Shown here in pieces: positions 10,587 through 21,150 of a stretch of DNA of 64,000 nt. The position numbers were made by a program, and so were the translations under genes. The stretch is taken from assembly GCA_029531795.1 (NCBI GenBank), contig JAPEIS010000006.1, positions 558,001-622,000 on the forward strand, read 5' to 3'. The notes beneath the pieces are model-generated. The model made no database searches. It was not told where the DNA came from and saw only the letters and a list, made by a program, of their open reading frames with translations. The first letter of the stretch is position 1. Every line of letters starts with the position of its first letter. Source of the DNA: Sclerotinia nivalis (taxonomy: Eukaryota; Ascomycota; Leotiomycetes; Helotiales; Sclerotiniaceae).

Positions 10587-12304
10587 ATGGAGGACGTCCT
10601 GCGGGGGATGCAGCAATCAACTCTTATGACCTCGGTCTTGTCCTCAACACCAACGTCGATACCCATAATAGCTGGCGCTCAGGAAGCTCTTCGAGGTACA
10701 TTACAACAACCGACTAGTGTTCAACATGTGCCGGCTGCTGCCACCAGTAGGGCTAGCGACAATGTTCAACTTCAGTCTAGCAATGATTCGACGATAAATG
10801 GTGTGGTGATAGGATTACTGAGCTCATTTGGCTCGGCCATATTGATAGCTTTCATCTTCTTGATTGTCTATTTCTTCAAATATACAAGTAGTGGAAGGAT
10901 TTTACTGGATCGGATCGGACGGCCGGGAGAATATGATGATGAACAGGCTTTTGCAAAGGAAGAGGCGGAAGCCTTGGAGGAAATGGATGATTTACAAAGA
11001 ACTGAATATTTGAGAGCCAAAGGTATGTCTCTTCGTTATCTACCTATCTCTTGATATGCTAATCATATTGTCTACATAGCATTCGTACAATCAAACCCAC
11101 CCGATTCATTACCAACCGACATTTCTTTATCACAATATTTGGCAATTCAAGAAAAGGGAGTCTCTGCTTGGGAGTTTGAACCAGAGTTAGAGATTGCAAA
11201 TTGTTTTGTAGAGGCTAGGACGGAAATCGAGTTCTTTGATAGCGAATGTTGCACTCTTACGAATTTACCGGTACCGAAACAGAATGAGGTTTACTACTGG
11301 GAGTCTAAGATTTACGATAAGCCGGAAAATACTCTCATTAGCATCGGAGTGGCTACAAAACCTTATCCTTTGTTCAGATTACCAGGTATGTTGTTTGGAT
11401 CATGGATCGTGAAGATAGTTACTGATGTAAGGCAGGGTGGCACAAGTATTCTGTAGCTTATACATCTACTGGACATCGAAGATATAATCAACCTTTTAGC
11501 GGACCGGTATATGGACCACAATATGTTCAAGGAGATGTTATCGGAGTAGGATATCGACCTCGAACTGGCACAATTTTTTTTACTCGAAATGGAAAGAAGC
11601 TCGAAGATGTAGCGCATGGTCTGAAAGCACAAAATCTTTTCCCAGCTGTTGGAGCAAATGGTCCTTGCACAGTGCATGTCAACTTTGGACAATCCGGATT
11701 CGTTTTCATTGAAGCAAATGTTAAGAAATGGGGTTTAGCACCTATGACAGGTAGTCTTGCTCCTCCACCTCCATATGGTAGTGAACAAGGAAGCATTTTA
11801 TTAGAGGCCGGACGAGAGGGCGCACAGAGTAGTAATGGTTATTATCAACCGGATCCACGACATGGACGAACTCGAAGTGGAAATTTTAGGCATGGTCCGC
11901 CTACAAGCCCTGGACCATTACGATCACCCACAGATATTTCTTTAGCTCAACTTACACACATTCCTTCACATGAAGAGCCCGGTGAGGCATCAAATAGTTC
12001 TACACCAGCGCCTGCAAGAAGTACAACAACGCAACCTGGATTAGGCGTACACGATAATGCACAACCTCCTCCAGAATATACAAGTCCTTTACCATCAGAA
12101 GCAGGAAGTCCTCGAGGAAGCACAGATAGTGAAAGGACACCAATGTTAAGAAGAAAAACTACACCACCGCCTATACCTAGTTATAACGATGCAGTAGCAC
12201 AACGAAATAGAAGTAATAGTCATCGAGATCAAGTTGGAAGTCGCCGAGAAAGAAGTGATAGTCATCAAGCTCGACATGGAGATGGAAGTCCTTCTCGATC
12301 ATGA
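10587..12304 (+). CDS. SSH4: SPRY-domain membrane adaptor, Ssh4/Ear1-like
   Basis: Exons 10587-11022, 11080-11385 and 11436-12304 give 536 aa. There is one membrane segment at about residues 72-96 (GLLSSFGSAILIAFIFLIVY) and an acidic stretch after it. A SPRY domain spans about residues 195-380 (VYYWESKIY, SIGVATKPYP, GWHKYSVAYTSTGHRRYN, DVIGVGYRPRTGTIFFTRNG). The C-terminus is Pro/Ser-rich and disordered, with PPPY and PPEY motifs. This order matches yeast Ssh4/Ear1, endosomal/vacuolar adaptors that recruit the Rsp5 ubiquitin ligase through PY motifs to sort membrane proteins. Removing the second intron (50 nt) restores the GWHKYSVAY core, which supports that junction. The upstream leader is long, so an additional 5' exon cannot be excluded. 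Confidence 0.88.
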
Positions 12305-13266
12305 TTTAGCACAGTGTGAATACCACAGAAGAATTTGACATGAAGCGAGGAGTTTAAAAGAAAATGGAGGGGCGATCAAGTTTGGATAAAGGGTTTTGAT
12401 ACGATATGGATCAATTGCTGGACCGCAGTGTCTTTTTAGGTGGGACTTGGAGTTAAATATGAAAATAGCGTGGTGTGGTATGGTCCCTATGTTGTTGAAT
12501 TGAATGGTGGTCTGGTGCGATTTTTGGTATGGTCTTGCTTGGCTTGGTGTGGCAAGGAAGGGTATGGTTGGAGAAGGTACGGAAGAATTGTTATTGGCGT
12601 CTCGGGAGTTATATGATGGGTGGGTTCTTGAACATAAGATGAAGAAGGTTTTGAAAGAAGGATATTGAGATGGAGATCGTAAGAATGAGAGGGTTTTTGG
12701 TGATAAAGTGTGTTTCGAGAAGTGAAATCGGTGGATGGTATGTGATGGGATGAGATGAGATACATAGGAAGAGAATGGAATGGAGGAAATGAAGCTGTAC
12801 TGATTGCTAGCTAGGCTAGGTGATTGAGGTGGAAAGGGTCGATCAATGCGACTTGTGCATAAGATAGTAGTTGAGGCAATACAAATATATCATGTTCCTT
12901 TGTCAATATCAAATAAATATCATTTTTCGACGAAATAGAATTATCTCAGTCCTGGCTCCTCTGATGCAAAATCAAATTTTTCTCTTTGAATTCCTGAAGT
13001 AGGTTATGAATGTGAATTTACATCATATTTGTACATACCACTCCAATTAATCCAACTAATTTAATCTAATTTGTCTAACTACATAAGCCGCTAATATTGA
13101 CTCCCCTCTTCTTTTAGCTGTACCCAGACTTGTATCTTCAAGAATAATTCTTGTTGCATTCATATTTATTATACTTTATGGATTAAAAAGTTGATTCGGC
13201 AACCTCACAACCTCTGTGCTCGAGGATATATGATCCTTTGGGTTTTCGGGGGAGTATGCGTTCCCC

Positions 13267-13268
13267 TA

Positions 13269-13309
<41 letters not shown>
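13267..13309. repeat. TAGAACT heptanucleotide repeat
   Basis: About six perfect tandem copies of a 7-bp unit downstream of the transporter gene. Confidence 0.9.
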
Positions 13310-13354
13310 CTTGCTATTCGTCCAGTATCAATCGCTTCATATTACTTCTTAGTT

Positions 13355-13391
13355 CAATCCAATCCAATCCAATCCAATCCAATCCAATCCA
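13355..13391. repeat. AATCC pentanucleotide repeat
   Basis: About seven tandem copies of a 5-bp unit, about 33 bp from the stop codon of the potassium transporter, probably in its 3' UTR. Confidence 0.9.
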
Positions 13392-13423
13392 GTTTAAAAC
13401 ACACAATACCACACCACGCACCA

Positions 13424-16190
13424 CTAAATCACCTTCACAAACCCCACCTCCACCAATCCCTCAACCGGTAAATCCAAATCCGCCATCTTCCCCCGACTAT
13501 TCTCTCGAATCCACAAGAACACCCACAATACAGCCCTCCTCATCCAGTCTCCGAAATTCTTCCCCCCTTTTGCTATTTTCATCTGTTCTTTTCCGAGAAC
13601 GTAGACCATTTGACTCGAAGCCGCGTGGTGGAGCTTGTCTAGTTCGGCTTGGATGGCTGGTGTGTGGAGTATGCTACTCGCGTTTGAGTTTGAGTTGGGG
13701 GATGGGAGAGGGGATTGGAGGGTTGGGTTCTGGTTCTTATTCTGGTTTTCGTTCTTGGTTTCTGATGTTCCGAGATGGTTTTGGAGACCGGTGAAGGTGG
13801 ATGGATCGCGGGTTATGAAGAGGGTGAGTTGAGAGATGAGCGTGGAGCCGATGGAGGGTGTGATGATATCATCGGTGTATCCATGACGAATTGTGATGCG
13901 ATAACAGGATGGGATAGACGTGCGTTGAATAACATAACGTTCACTATCGGGGACATGTGGGATGGACAGCGGACGCATGTGTAAAAAGATGACGATTTCC
14001 GGCGTGGCGCAGAATTTGCGAACGAATTGCGTGAAGACGATGGGTAGCTGATCGCCTACTTTATCGAAGAAGATACCCACGCTCGGAACGGTAGTGATGG
14101 GTGACAAACCAAAAGCTGAAGTTAAGAAACTGACGTTTGGAGATCGAGGATCGGACGTTATGAAATGCGAAGGGGGAATCCGATCTTGGGCTTCGGATGT
14201 CCATTGTTGTTCTTTGCCGTATCGCCATAGGACGAATATGCAAGAGAGGATGGAGGCGAGAAGTAAAGTAAACCATGCGCCGGTTGGTACTTTTATTAAG
14301 GCCGAAGAGAGATAGACACCATCAAGTGTGGCAAAGACTAAGAAGAAGATGAGGACGATGATGACGTTGATACGCCAGATTATGATGGCGACGAGTGAAA
14401 CCATGCACGTTGTTATGAAAGTTACGAAAATTACGCAAACACCATAGGCATTTCCGAGGCGAGTTGTCTGGATAATATCAGTAAAATAGCTCAAACATTA
14501 TGAAAGATTTCGTATAGAAAAACGGAGACATACATTACTGTAGACTGCTGTCACTATAACAGTCCCAACCATAAGCAGCCAATTTGCTAACGGCATGTAA
14601 ACTTGCCCGTGAAACAGTTTCGACGTATGAACGGTTTTGATATGTGGAAAGTAGGATAATCTCATGACCTGTGATAGCAGTTGAAAACTAGCTGTAATCA
14701 TAGCCTGTGAAGCAACAATAGCAGCTAGAATTGCAATTACAAGAGCGAAATCTGTATTGGATTAGCGAATCTCCATTAAAAGTCGAAAGCAAGAACTTTG
14801 TAACTTACAGAATGTCCCAGGAGGAACAGTGTTGAAGAAAGGATTCGTATAAGCAGTTCTTGTAGTGTCTTGAGAAATATATGCAGCTTGCCCGATGTAT
14901 GCCAATAATAGACAAGGATAGGTGAATCCTAGCCAAGAAATTTGCACGGCTCTTTTACTGAAAGCTCCTAGATCAGCAAACAGTGCTTCTACTCCAGTGA
15001 AAGCAAGTAAGAGTCCGCCTAATGATTGCCATCCTTCCTCTTTATTGCGCATAAAGTATGCTCCTGCAAAATAAGGTGAGAATGCTTTTAGGACAGTGTG
15101 GTCGTATTGAGCTAGATTATAGATGCCGGTACACATATTGAATAGTAGCCAAATCATGACTATTGGGGCAAATGTGGTTGCGATCTTTGTAGTTCCAAAT
15201 GGCTGGATAGCAAATAGTAAGATGAGGATAGCGCAAGTTGTACCAACAATTGTGCTGGTACTAATGCCTGGTTGTGCAACTTCAATTCCTTGAATCGCCC
15301 CCAGTACAGATTGTGCGGGAGTTAAAACTCCATCCCTGGTTATTGTTAGCCTAGGATCTCTTATACGTCCATGTTTTGTCACTTACGACATAACCATACT
15401 AACACCTAACACACCCAAGAATTTCAAAACTACCCTAGCAACTGCGGACCCTTCGATAAAAGTCCGTATATTATTATTGGAAGGCCTCAAATCATTGGTG
15501 TCATGTCGTTCCATCTTGACCATTTCTGAAATCTTTGGATCTAGTTGGACGATATGTGCGTAACGGGCTAGTAAACTGTACAGCGCAAATGTGCCCCCTT
15601 CCCCATCGTCATCTGCGGACAAAACGATGAAGACATATTTTACTGAGACCATAAGAGTGAGGGTCCATATTATTATGGATAGTGCGCCCACTAGATCTTC
15701 GTATGAAGGGTGGCTTGTAAAGGTGGAGGAGTAGACATAAAGGGGACTTGTACCTGTAAGATAAATGGTGAGTCATTGTGATGCATTAGAATGGAAGAGA
15801 AGTCTTACCGATATCTCCATAAATGACACCAACACTTTGGTATGCCAGCCACATAAGCATCCATCCGGTGTATGTCTAGAAGAATTAGAATGAGCGAAGC
15901 AACGCGCAAAATTGATTGTTGGATAGAGGGTAGAGAGTCTTAATGACGCGAAAGAAGAATTAGGAGGACCATGATAAAGGCCAATTCTTCAAACTACATA
16001 CCTGTTTCTTCTTCTTATTTAAATCTTCATTGGCAATCTCTAATGCTTTCTCCTCAAAGTCATGACTAGTGGCCGCCTGTGATACTTTTGATTCTGCCAA
16101 CACATCACCAAACGCCAATCCATTTGATCTATTTGACCCCATGGGCTTTATTTCGTCTCCGAAGTGGATGTGCTGGGTTGGATCTGCCAT
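13424..16190 (-). CDS. HAK1: HAK/KUP-family high-affinity potassium transporter
   Basis: Six exons on the minus strand: 16190-16002, 15875-15809, 15753-15387, 15335-14809, 14751-14534 and 14467-13424, giving 803 aa. All junctions keep frame (phases 0, 1, 2, 1, 0). The family signature VIYGDIGTSPLY is rebuilt across the exon 2/3 junction, and SDGVLTPAQSVLGA across the exon 3/4 junction. About 12 hydrophobic segments are followed by a long cytosolic C-terminal domain with an Asn/Ser-rich insert (about residue 700). Fungal HAK transporters import K+ in symport with H+ at the plasma membrane under potassium limitation. The soluble N-terminus has a short Lys run (NKKKKQ). I see no broken element; length fits the family. 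Confidence 0.93.
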
Positions 16191-17718
16191 CCCTAGTGCT
16201 CAAGAATTATGTTTATTCTCTGCTCTGGTTTTGAATACGATGCGAACAAATGCTCAAAATGTTGATCCTGACAGGCAGGTGAATGTACAAGAAACAATAG
16301 CACAATTGAGAACTGAGTAGCGAAGACATTTTCCTTCATTGCCATGGGGTTCAATTCACTTATAGAGTATGTAGACATAGCAGTATTATCTTCTCTTCTC
16401 TTACTTCTCAGCCTCATCCCACCTCAGATATGGGAAATAATGAAATCTATTGGTCAATCCCTTTTATTCAAGGGCAGAAAAGAATAAATTCAGGGGTTGT
16501 GAAGGGTAGATATCTTCGCGATGAACAGCTCCACTGGTGATATCACTGACATCTGAAATTTATCCATTTGAAAACTCTGACAATGTGACATTTATCACTG
16601 GATTTAGGTTTCTTCTCGAGCAAGCTCCAAGCCATAAGCTTGCTAAGGAGGTACAAATGATAGAATTTCTTATCCTCGCCCTCGGATTCGAGCAGGCTAA
16701 AATCCCTCATGTTGGACAGAAATCCCTCATTCCCAGCTCGACGCCTTTTGCGGCAGGAACCAACATTGGGGGTTAATATTCCGGGGATTTTGCAGAAGTA
16801 AGCAGTGACCTTGGATGATACTGCAAGTTGGTGATCTTTGTGGCGCAGTGGGATGTTTTGATAATGTGATATTGTATCAAATCCTTTTGCATAATGAAGA
16901 TTCATTTGCGATATACTCGTACGCTTGGGTATGCTTGAAGATACATTGCGCTTCACGTGAATCATCTATCATGCCGTTGAATCATTCAAACCTTGGACAG
17001 ATCCAGATCGAAGGTAGACATTTAATTGGTTTTATTTGGCAATGACTAATCCACAACAAATTGATGGATATTTGAAAATTTGAAGAAGAGGTTGTTCTGT
17101 CTATCATAGGATTTTACTCCTATACCTTCATTTAAAAAGTTCCCCACATCCATGGATGACTTATGTTGGGTGGGTAGCGTAACGATGCTGACTAATCTTA
17201 CCCCTCGTTCCCGATCTTCTCCTCTGCATGTGGATATTTTCATTGTATCAAGGACAAGAATGACCTGGGAGAATGAAACAACGTTATGATATATGTATGT
17301 GCCCAATATTCAAGATACTTGGAACAAATCTTACAGGTAATTGTAAAGATCGATAATCCTGGCAAGCCCTTCACTTTCTTTTAATTACCTGGTTTCCCTC
17401 GATATTCGCGCCTGCAAACAACAACTTCTTGGAAAAATATTTTGCTTCAACGTTGAGGAGAAGGCGAGCAATGTCTTATCGAAGTCACCATGTTGTTAGG
17501 CTGCCGCAATACATCGATCATTTCACGTACAAACACGAAAGCATTCACATTGCACTTACGTTATGGGTACAAATCAAATACGCTGATAAAAGTTTGTATT
17601 TTTTTTTTGGTTAAAAAAGAGCGGTCAAAAGAGGCTGCTAACTACCCATATGCTTGTAGCTCCGATGCTACTGCTCCGACGCTAACTACTCCGCTCTCAA
17701 CATGAAGGGACAAGATCT
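16191..17718. other. Intergenic, no supported gene
   Basis: About 1.5 kb between the potassium-transporter start and the 3' end of the coiled-coil gene. The open frames, including a 140-codon one on the minus strand at 16543-16965, show no domain, splice signal or codon bias. The first few hundred bases should hold the transporter promoter. Confidence 0.5.
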
Positions 17719-18528
17719 TTAGTTCGAAGACAACTTCTTAATCAGGTCTCCTTGGCTCAACGCATCAAGCAACGTTCGCTTGATCCTCATGGCTTTCTTT
17801 GACGCCTCCCACTCCTTATGCAACTCCATCAACGCTGCTTTATATTTCTTCATTTCCCGAGTTTCCCACTCGTCTATCTCATCCAACCTTTTCTTCAAAC
17901 CAGTTGCTATTTCTCCTTCACGATCCACCAGGTTTAATAACCTCTCACCCGTTTCCTCCTTCAGATTTTCTGCACTATCCTTTATTACGTGCCATGCATC
18001 GAGCCACTCCTCGCCTGATGCTTTCCTCAAAGCTCCCAATTGCTCATTCTCCGCCTTAAATAATCTGTCTCTCTCCTCCTGATCCGCTATCTTCCCTAGC
18101 GGCCCCAATATGTCCATTATTGCCCTTTTGTAAAGTTGTACTCCAAGTTTCTTTCGATAGCTTGTGTACGCCCCAAACCTTTTACTCTTGATCAACTCCT
18201 TTCTCTCCGCCGCCAGTTCCAAAGTACAATTCTCTCTCGTCAACACAAAGCTGTTTAATTTATTTCTGATTTTTTTGGCAGCAAATCCCCTTACTTCTTC
18301 GGGGGCGTCTAAAAGGTTCTTGTGAAGCCTCTCGAGCCTCATCTCTTCTTCCCTTCGCTGAATTGAGTAGTCAGCAAGGCTTCCGAGCCTTCTGCACTCC
18401 ATCTCCTCCTCGGTTGGGTGGGTTGAGGAGTCTTCACGGGTTGCGAGTCCGTTTATCGTTATTGCGGTTGTTGAGGGGGTCGGTCCATCAAGGAGAGCCA
18501 GGTTGGTGGGGATGAGGTATGTAGTCAT
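17719..18528 (-). CDS. Coiled-coil protein of unknown function
   Basis: Single exon, 269 aa. No known family recognised. After a short N-terminal segment rich in Thr/Pro, the protein from about residue 38 to the end is almost entirely charged and helical in character (EEEMECRRLGSL, RREEEMRLERLHKN, AAERKELIKSKRFGAY, EIDEWETREMKKYKAALMEL), consistent with long coiled coils. There is no membrane segment or signal peptide. The ATG lies inside the first copy of a minisatellite that continues upstream, so the repeat covers the start-codon region and core promoter. It could be a lineage-specific gene. Confidence 0.6.
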   Translation of the reverse strand: MTTYLIPTNLALLDGPTPSTTAITINGLATREDSSTHPTEEEMECRRLGSLADYSIQRREEEMRLERLHKNLLDAPEEVRGFAAKKIRNKLNSFVLTRENCTLELAAERKELIKSKRFGAYTSYRKKLGVQLYKRAIMDILGPLGKIADQEERDRLFKAENEQLGALRKASGEEWLDAWHVIKDSAENLKEETGERLLNLVDREGEIATGLKKRLDEIDEWETREMKKYKAALMELHKEWEASKKAMRIKRTLLDALSQGDLIKKLSSN

Positions 18529-18529
18529 C

Positions 18530-18858
18530 TCGTATGGTATTATTCCAGGGACGGGATAGATAAATTCGATTGAAAGTTCGAAATTTGTTGATAGTTCGAC
18601 AATATCTAATAGTCGACACTAACGAGATGAATAGTCCGTATGGTATAATTCCAGGGACAGACGAGATCGTTTCGATGGGATGTACGAAGACGATGCTGTA
18701 TATGATTCGACAGTACCCGGTATATGATACTGACGAGAGAATAGCCCGTATGGTATGATTCCAGGGACGGACAAGACGATGAATTAAATAATCCAACCGA
18801 ATTTACGCTGACGAGAGAATTGTCCGTATGGTATAATGCCAGGGACGGACGAGATGAT
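18530..18858. repeat. Minisatellite over the 5' end of the coiled-coil gene
   Basis: Four degenerate copies of a unit whose core reads CGTATGGTATAATTCCAGGG with slight changes start at 18531, 18637, 18747 and 18825 (spacing 106, 110 and 78 bp). Flanks also recur: GACGAGAGAAT before the core, and ACGAGAT..TTTCGA..GGGA after it. Confidence 0.85.
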
Positions 18859-18920
18859 TTCGACTGGGAATGTTCGAATTCGAAGTTGCAATGATGGCAT
18901 TGGCTAATAGACGATACTGA

Positions 18921-19135
18921 AGAAGAGGTTTTTGATCGTTGAGAAACAGATTGTAGAAATGGATGATTTGTATGGTAGTCCTAGTACAAGATCAGATCTA
19001 AGTGTACAAAAATGTTTCGATAATATGAGAAAAACTCGAAAGTGTCTAATGGGTGATGTTGACGAGAAGAGAAGATTTAGCTGTTGAGAAACAGATGGTT
19101 GATTTGTATGGTAGTCCCAGTACAAAATCAGATCC
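18921..19135. repeat. Second tandem duplication, about 140-bp period
   Basis: Two copies of a segment (about 18921-18999 and 19064-19135) share GTTGAGAAACAGA, GATTTGTATGGTAGTCC and AGTACAA.ATCAGATC. Lies further upstream of the same coiled-coil gene. Confidence 0.8.
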
Positions 19136-19145
19136 AATTGCAAAG

Positions 19146-20119
19146 CAATGTTTCAATGTGGTGATATGAAGAAAGAATAAGGATGAGAAGTATCTCCTCT
19201 TTCAATTGCATTGATATATGTAATTATGATTATAAATTGTTATTATTGATGTAGGATCGAGAGATTCGATGAATTGATTGGTAATAAGGTTGTAAATGTG
19301 AAGTTGTGAGTTTGAGATGTTGGAATTGGGGAAAAGAAATTTCTCAGGAGAAACCTGTGGATGATATAGATATTTTTTTCTTTTTCCACTGGACTAGTTG
19401 ATCTGATAAGTTCTTATGCTAAAGTTCACCTAGCATTAGCTGGATTTCCGTTGGAATCTGTTTGTCGTCTTTCAAGGGTCATAAAGTTTAACCAGTGCGA
19501 TAGTTCGTAGCTAGGCTGGAGCGATACTGAATTCAGTGATGGCATAGTTCTCTTCCATTCCTCTGTGTCGTCATTTAAATCTCTAAATTTTTGCGGCTAC
19601 ACTGCGCCGAAGATGAGCTTGGCATGGTATGATTTCACTATCAGGTGGGCGGTGAAGTCGAACCAATGGACCGCTTACTTAGAACAAGTCAAGACATGAT
19701 TGCACTGGACATATAGTAATGAACTACGAGCGTTAATTGAGTTCCATCATTTTAAAAAGCTATTAGTAGCGGGGTAAAAAACACAAGCGTCGGCATTTGA
19801 AAGTGTTTTCGCTTGTTTGGTTAGGGGGGAACTCGGGGGCTGGCTAGCGCGACGCGGCGCCGTTACTAGTGATTTAGCGGACTACAAATTTTACATTTCG
19901 AGCCATAGTGCCAACTTTGGCATCGGATTAATCGTGTGTGGTTTAATATATCCAGAAGATATTAACGATCTCGAATCATTCTGAGGCTCCAACGGGTCTA
20001 GGTATTTTCATGGCATCTAGGATCTCGAAAATCTTTATGATTTTACATGTACAGATACCTCTAAAGTTGACAATTCTATAACCTAAACAAATACAGATAA
20101 TCAAATTTTTATAGAAATA
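19146..20119. other. Intergenic up to the retrotransposon
   Basis: No gene seen. The stretch contains a local GC-rich patch at about 19845-19865 within AT-rich DNA, and ends at the target-site copy of the copia element. Confidence 0.5.
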
Positions 20120-20124
20120 TAAAG

Positions 20125-20664
20125 TGTGAGAATTCCTAATAAGTTATTAAAACACTTAATAATATTTACCGAACCAATAGTTATATGATCACGTGATATA
20201 TTAATAATATGATTTCATATTATTAAATTTTATTATTATATAAAATTTCGATCATATATCATATCAGAATGATTTATAATGGAATAGAATGAAATGGAAG
20301 CATATAGAATTTTCTTATTCTCAGATTGAATACTATTGGTTATTATTTCCTTTTATTATATAAAATGATTCTATAAGATTCGATTTAAATCGATCTTATT
20401 TATAATCATAGAATAGTGTAGAATCTCATTAAAATCTATAAATACGAAGATCTTCTTCAAAGAATTCTTCGAAAAAAAAAAAAAATAAGCAGATAAAAAA
20501 TTCAATATTCAATATATATATATAATTCTGACTTCAATATTCTATTGTTCATATATTCGATCACTCCTAAGCTAAATACGACTAAGTCTTCCACTATTAT
20601 AATAAATAATATTATAGTATTATTATTATATTATTTATTATTATCCGATCAACCTCCTACGAGA
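20125..20664 (+). repeat. 5' LTR of the copia element
   Basis: 540 bp, beginning TGTGAGAATTCC and ending CCTACGAGA. It contains an A-run at about 20473-20485 and a TATATATA stretch near 20513-20524. The last base is ambiguous: the duplication could be read as ATAAAG with an LTR shorter by one base. Confidence 0.93.
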
Positions 20665-20678
20665 GGTTATGAGCCCGG
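20665..20678 (+). other. Primer-binding site, half-tRNA-Met type
   Basis: The 14 bases immediately after the 5' LTR read GGTTATGAGCCCGG, complementary to the anticodon stem-loop of a tRNA-Met (GGGCTCATAACC, with CAT anticodon). Drosophila copia and yeast Ty5 prime from the cleaved anticodon half of initiator tRNA-Met in this way, so the same mechanism is inferred here. Confidence 0.8.
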
Positions 20679-21150
20679 CTAGTCAAATACTAGCTTAAAA
20701 AGGGGTACTAGCTCGATTCAAAGCTATAATATTATAGCTATTGAGCTGTCGAATATCACTATATCGATATAATATCAATATCATATTGAATTATTATCGA
20801 AATATACTAAAATAAACCCTAAGGCCTGCGTCCCTAAAGCTAAACCTAATTGAGTGAATAAAATTAGGTCCCTAGACGATATATTTAAGCTATACGCTAC
20901 CCATAGCGGGTGATATATCAATTTCTTCATACCAAGGTGCCCTAGCTTATTTAGGCTTTATTTTATAAAGTTTAAAATAAAGATCTAATTTAAGAGGTGG
21001 CTGGTTTATTATACCGAAATCGATCTAATTTCGATATTAAATCGAATCACTATCGAATTCCATTCAAATTTTAATACTAAATTCATCAAAATTAGTATTA
21101 ATACTATACTAGATTAAAAGTCCATATAGCTTACGTATAAAAGCTTAAAA

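Larger units (their letters stand above)
12305..13423. other. Intergenic between convergent genes, with microsatellites
   Basis: Holds the 3' flanks of the SPRY gene and the potassium-transporter gene. A T/G-rich stretch (about 12470-12760) has open frames that look like composition artefacts. Two microsatellites are listed separately. No other feature seen. Confidence 0.55.

Noticed and set aside
12487..12765. 92-codon open frame on the minus strand rich in His/Ser/Pro/Thr
   Set aside because: It reflects the T/G-rich plus-strand composition of the SPRY gene's 3' flank.
16543..16965. 140-codon open frame on the minus strand
   Set aside because: No domain, no splice signals, mixed codon choice, and open frames on the other strand; treated as chance.
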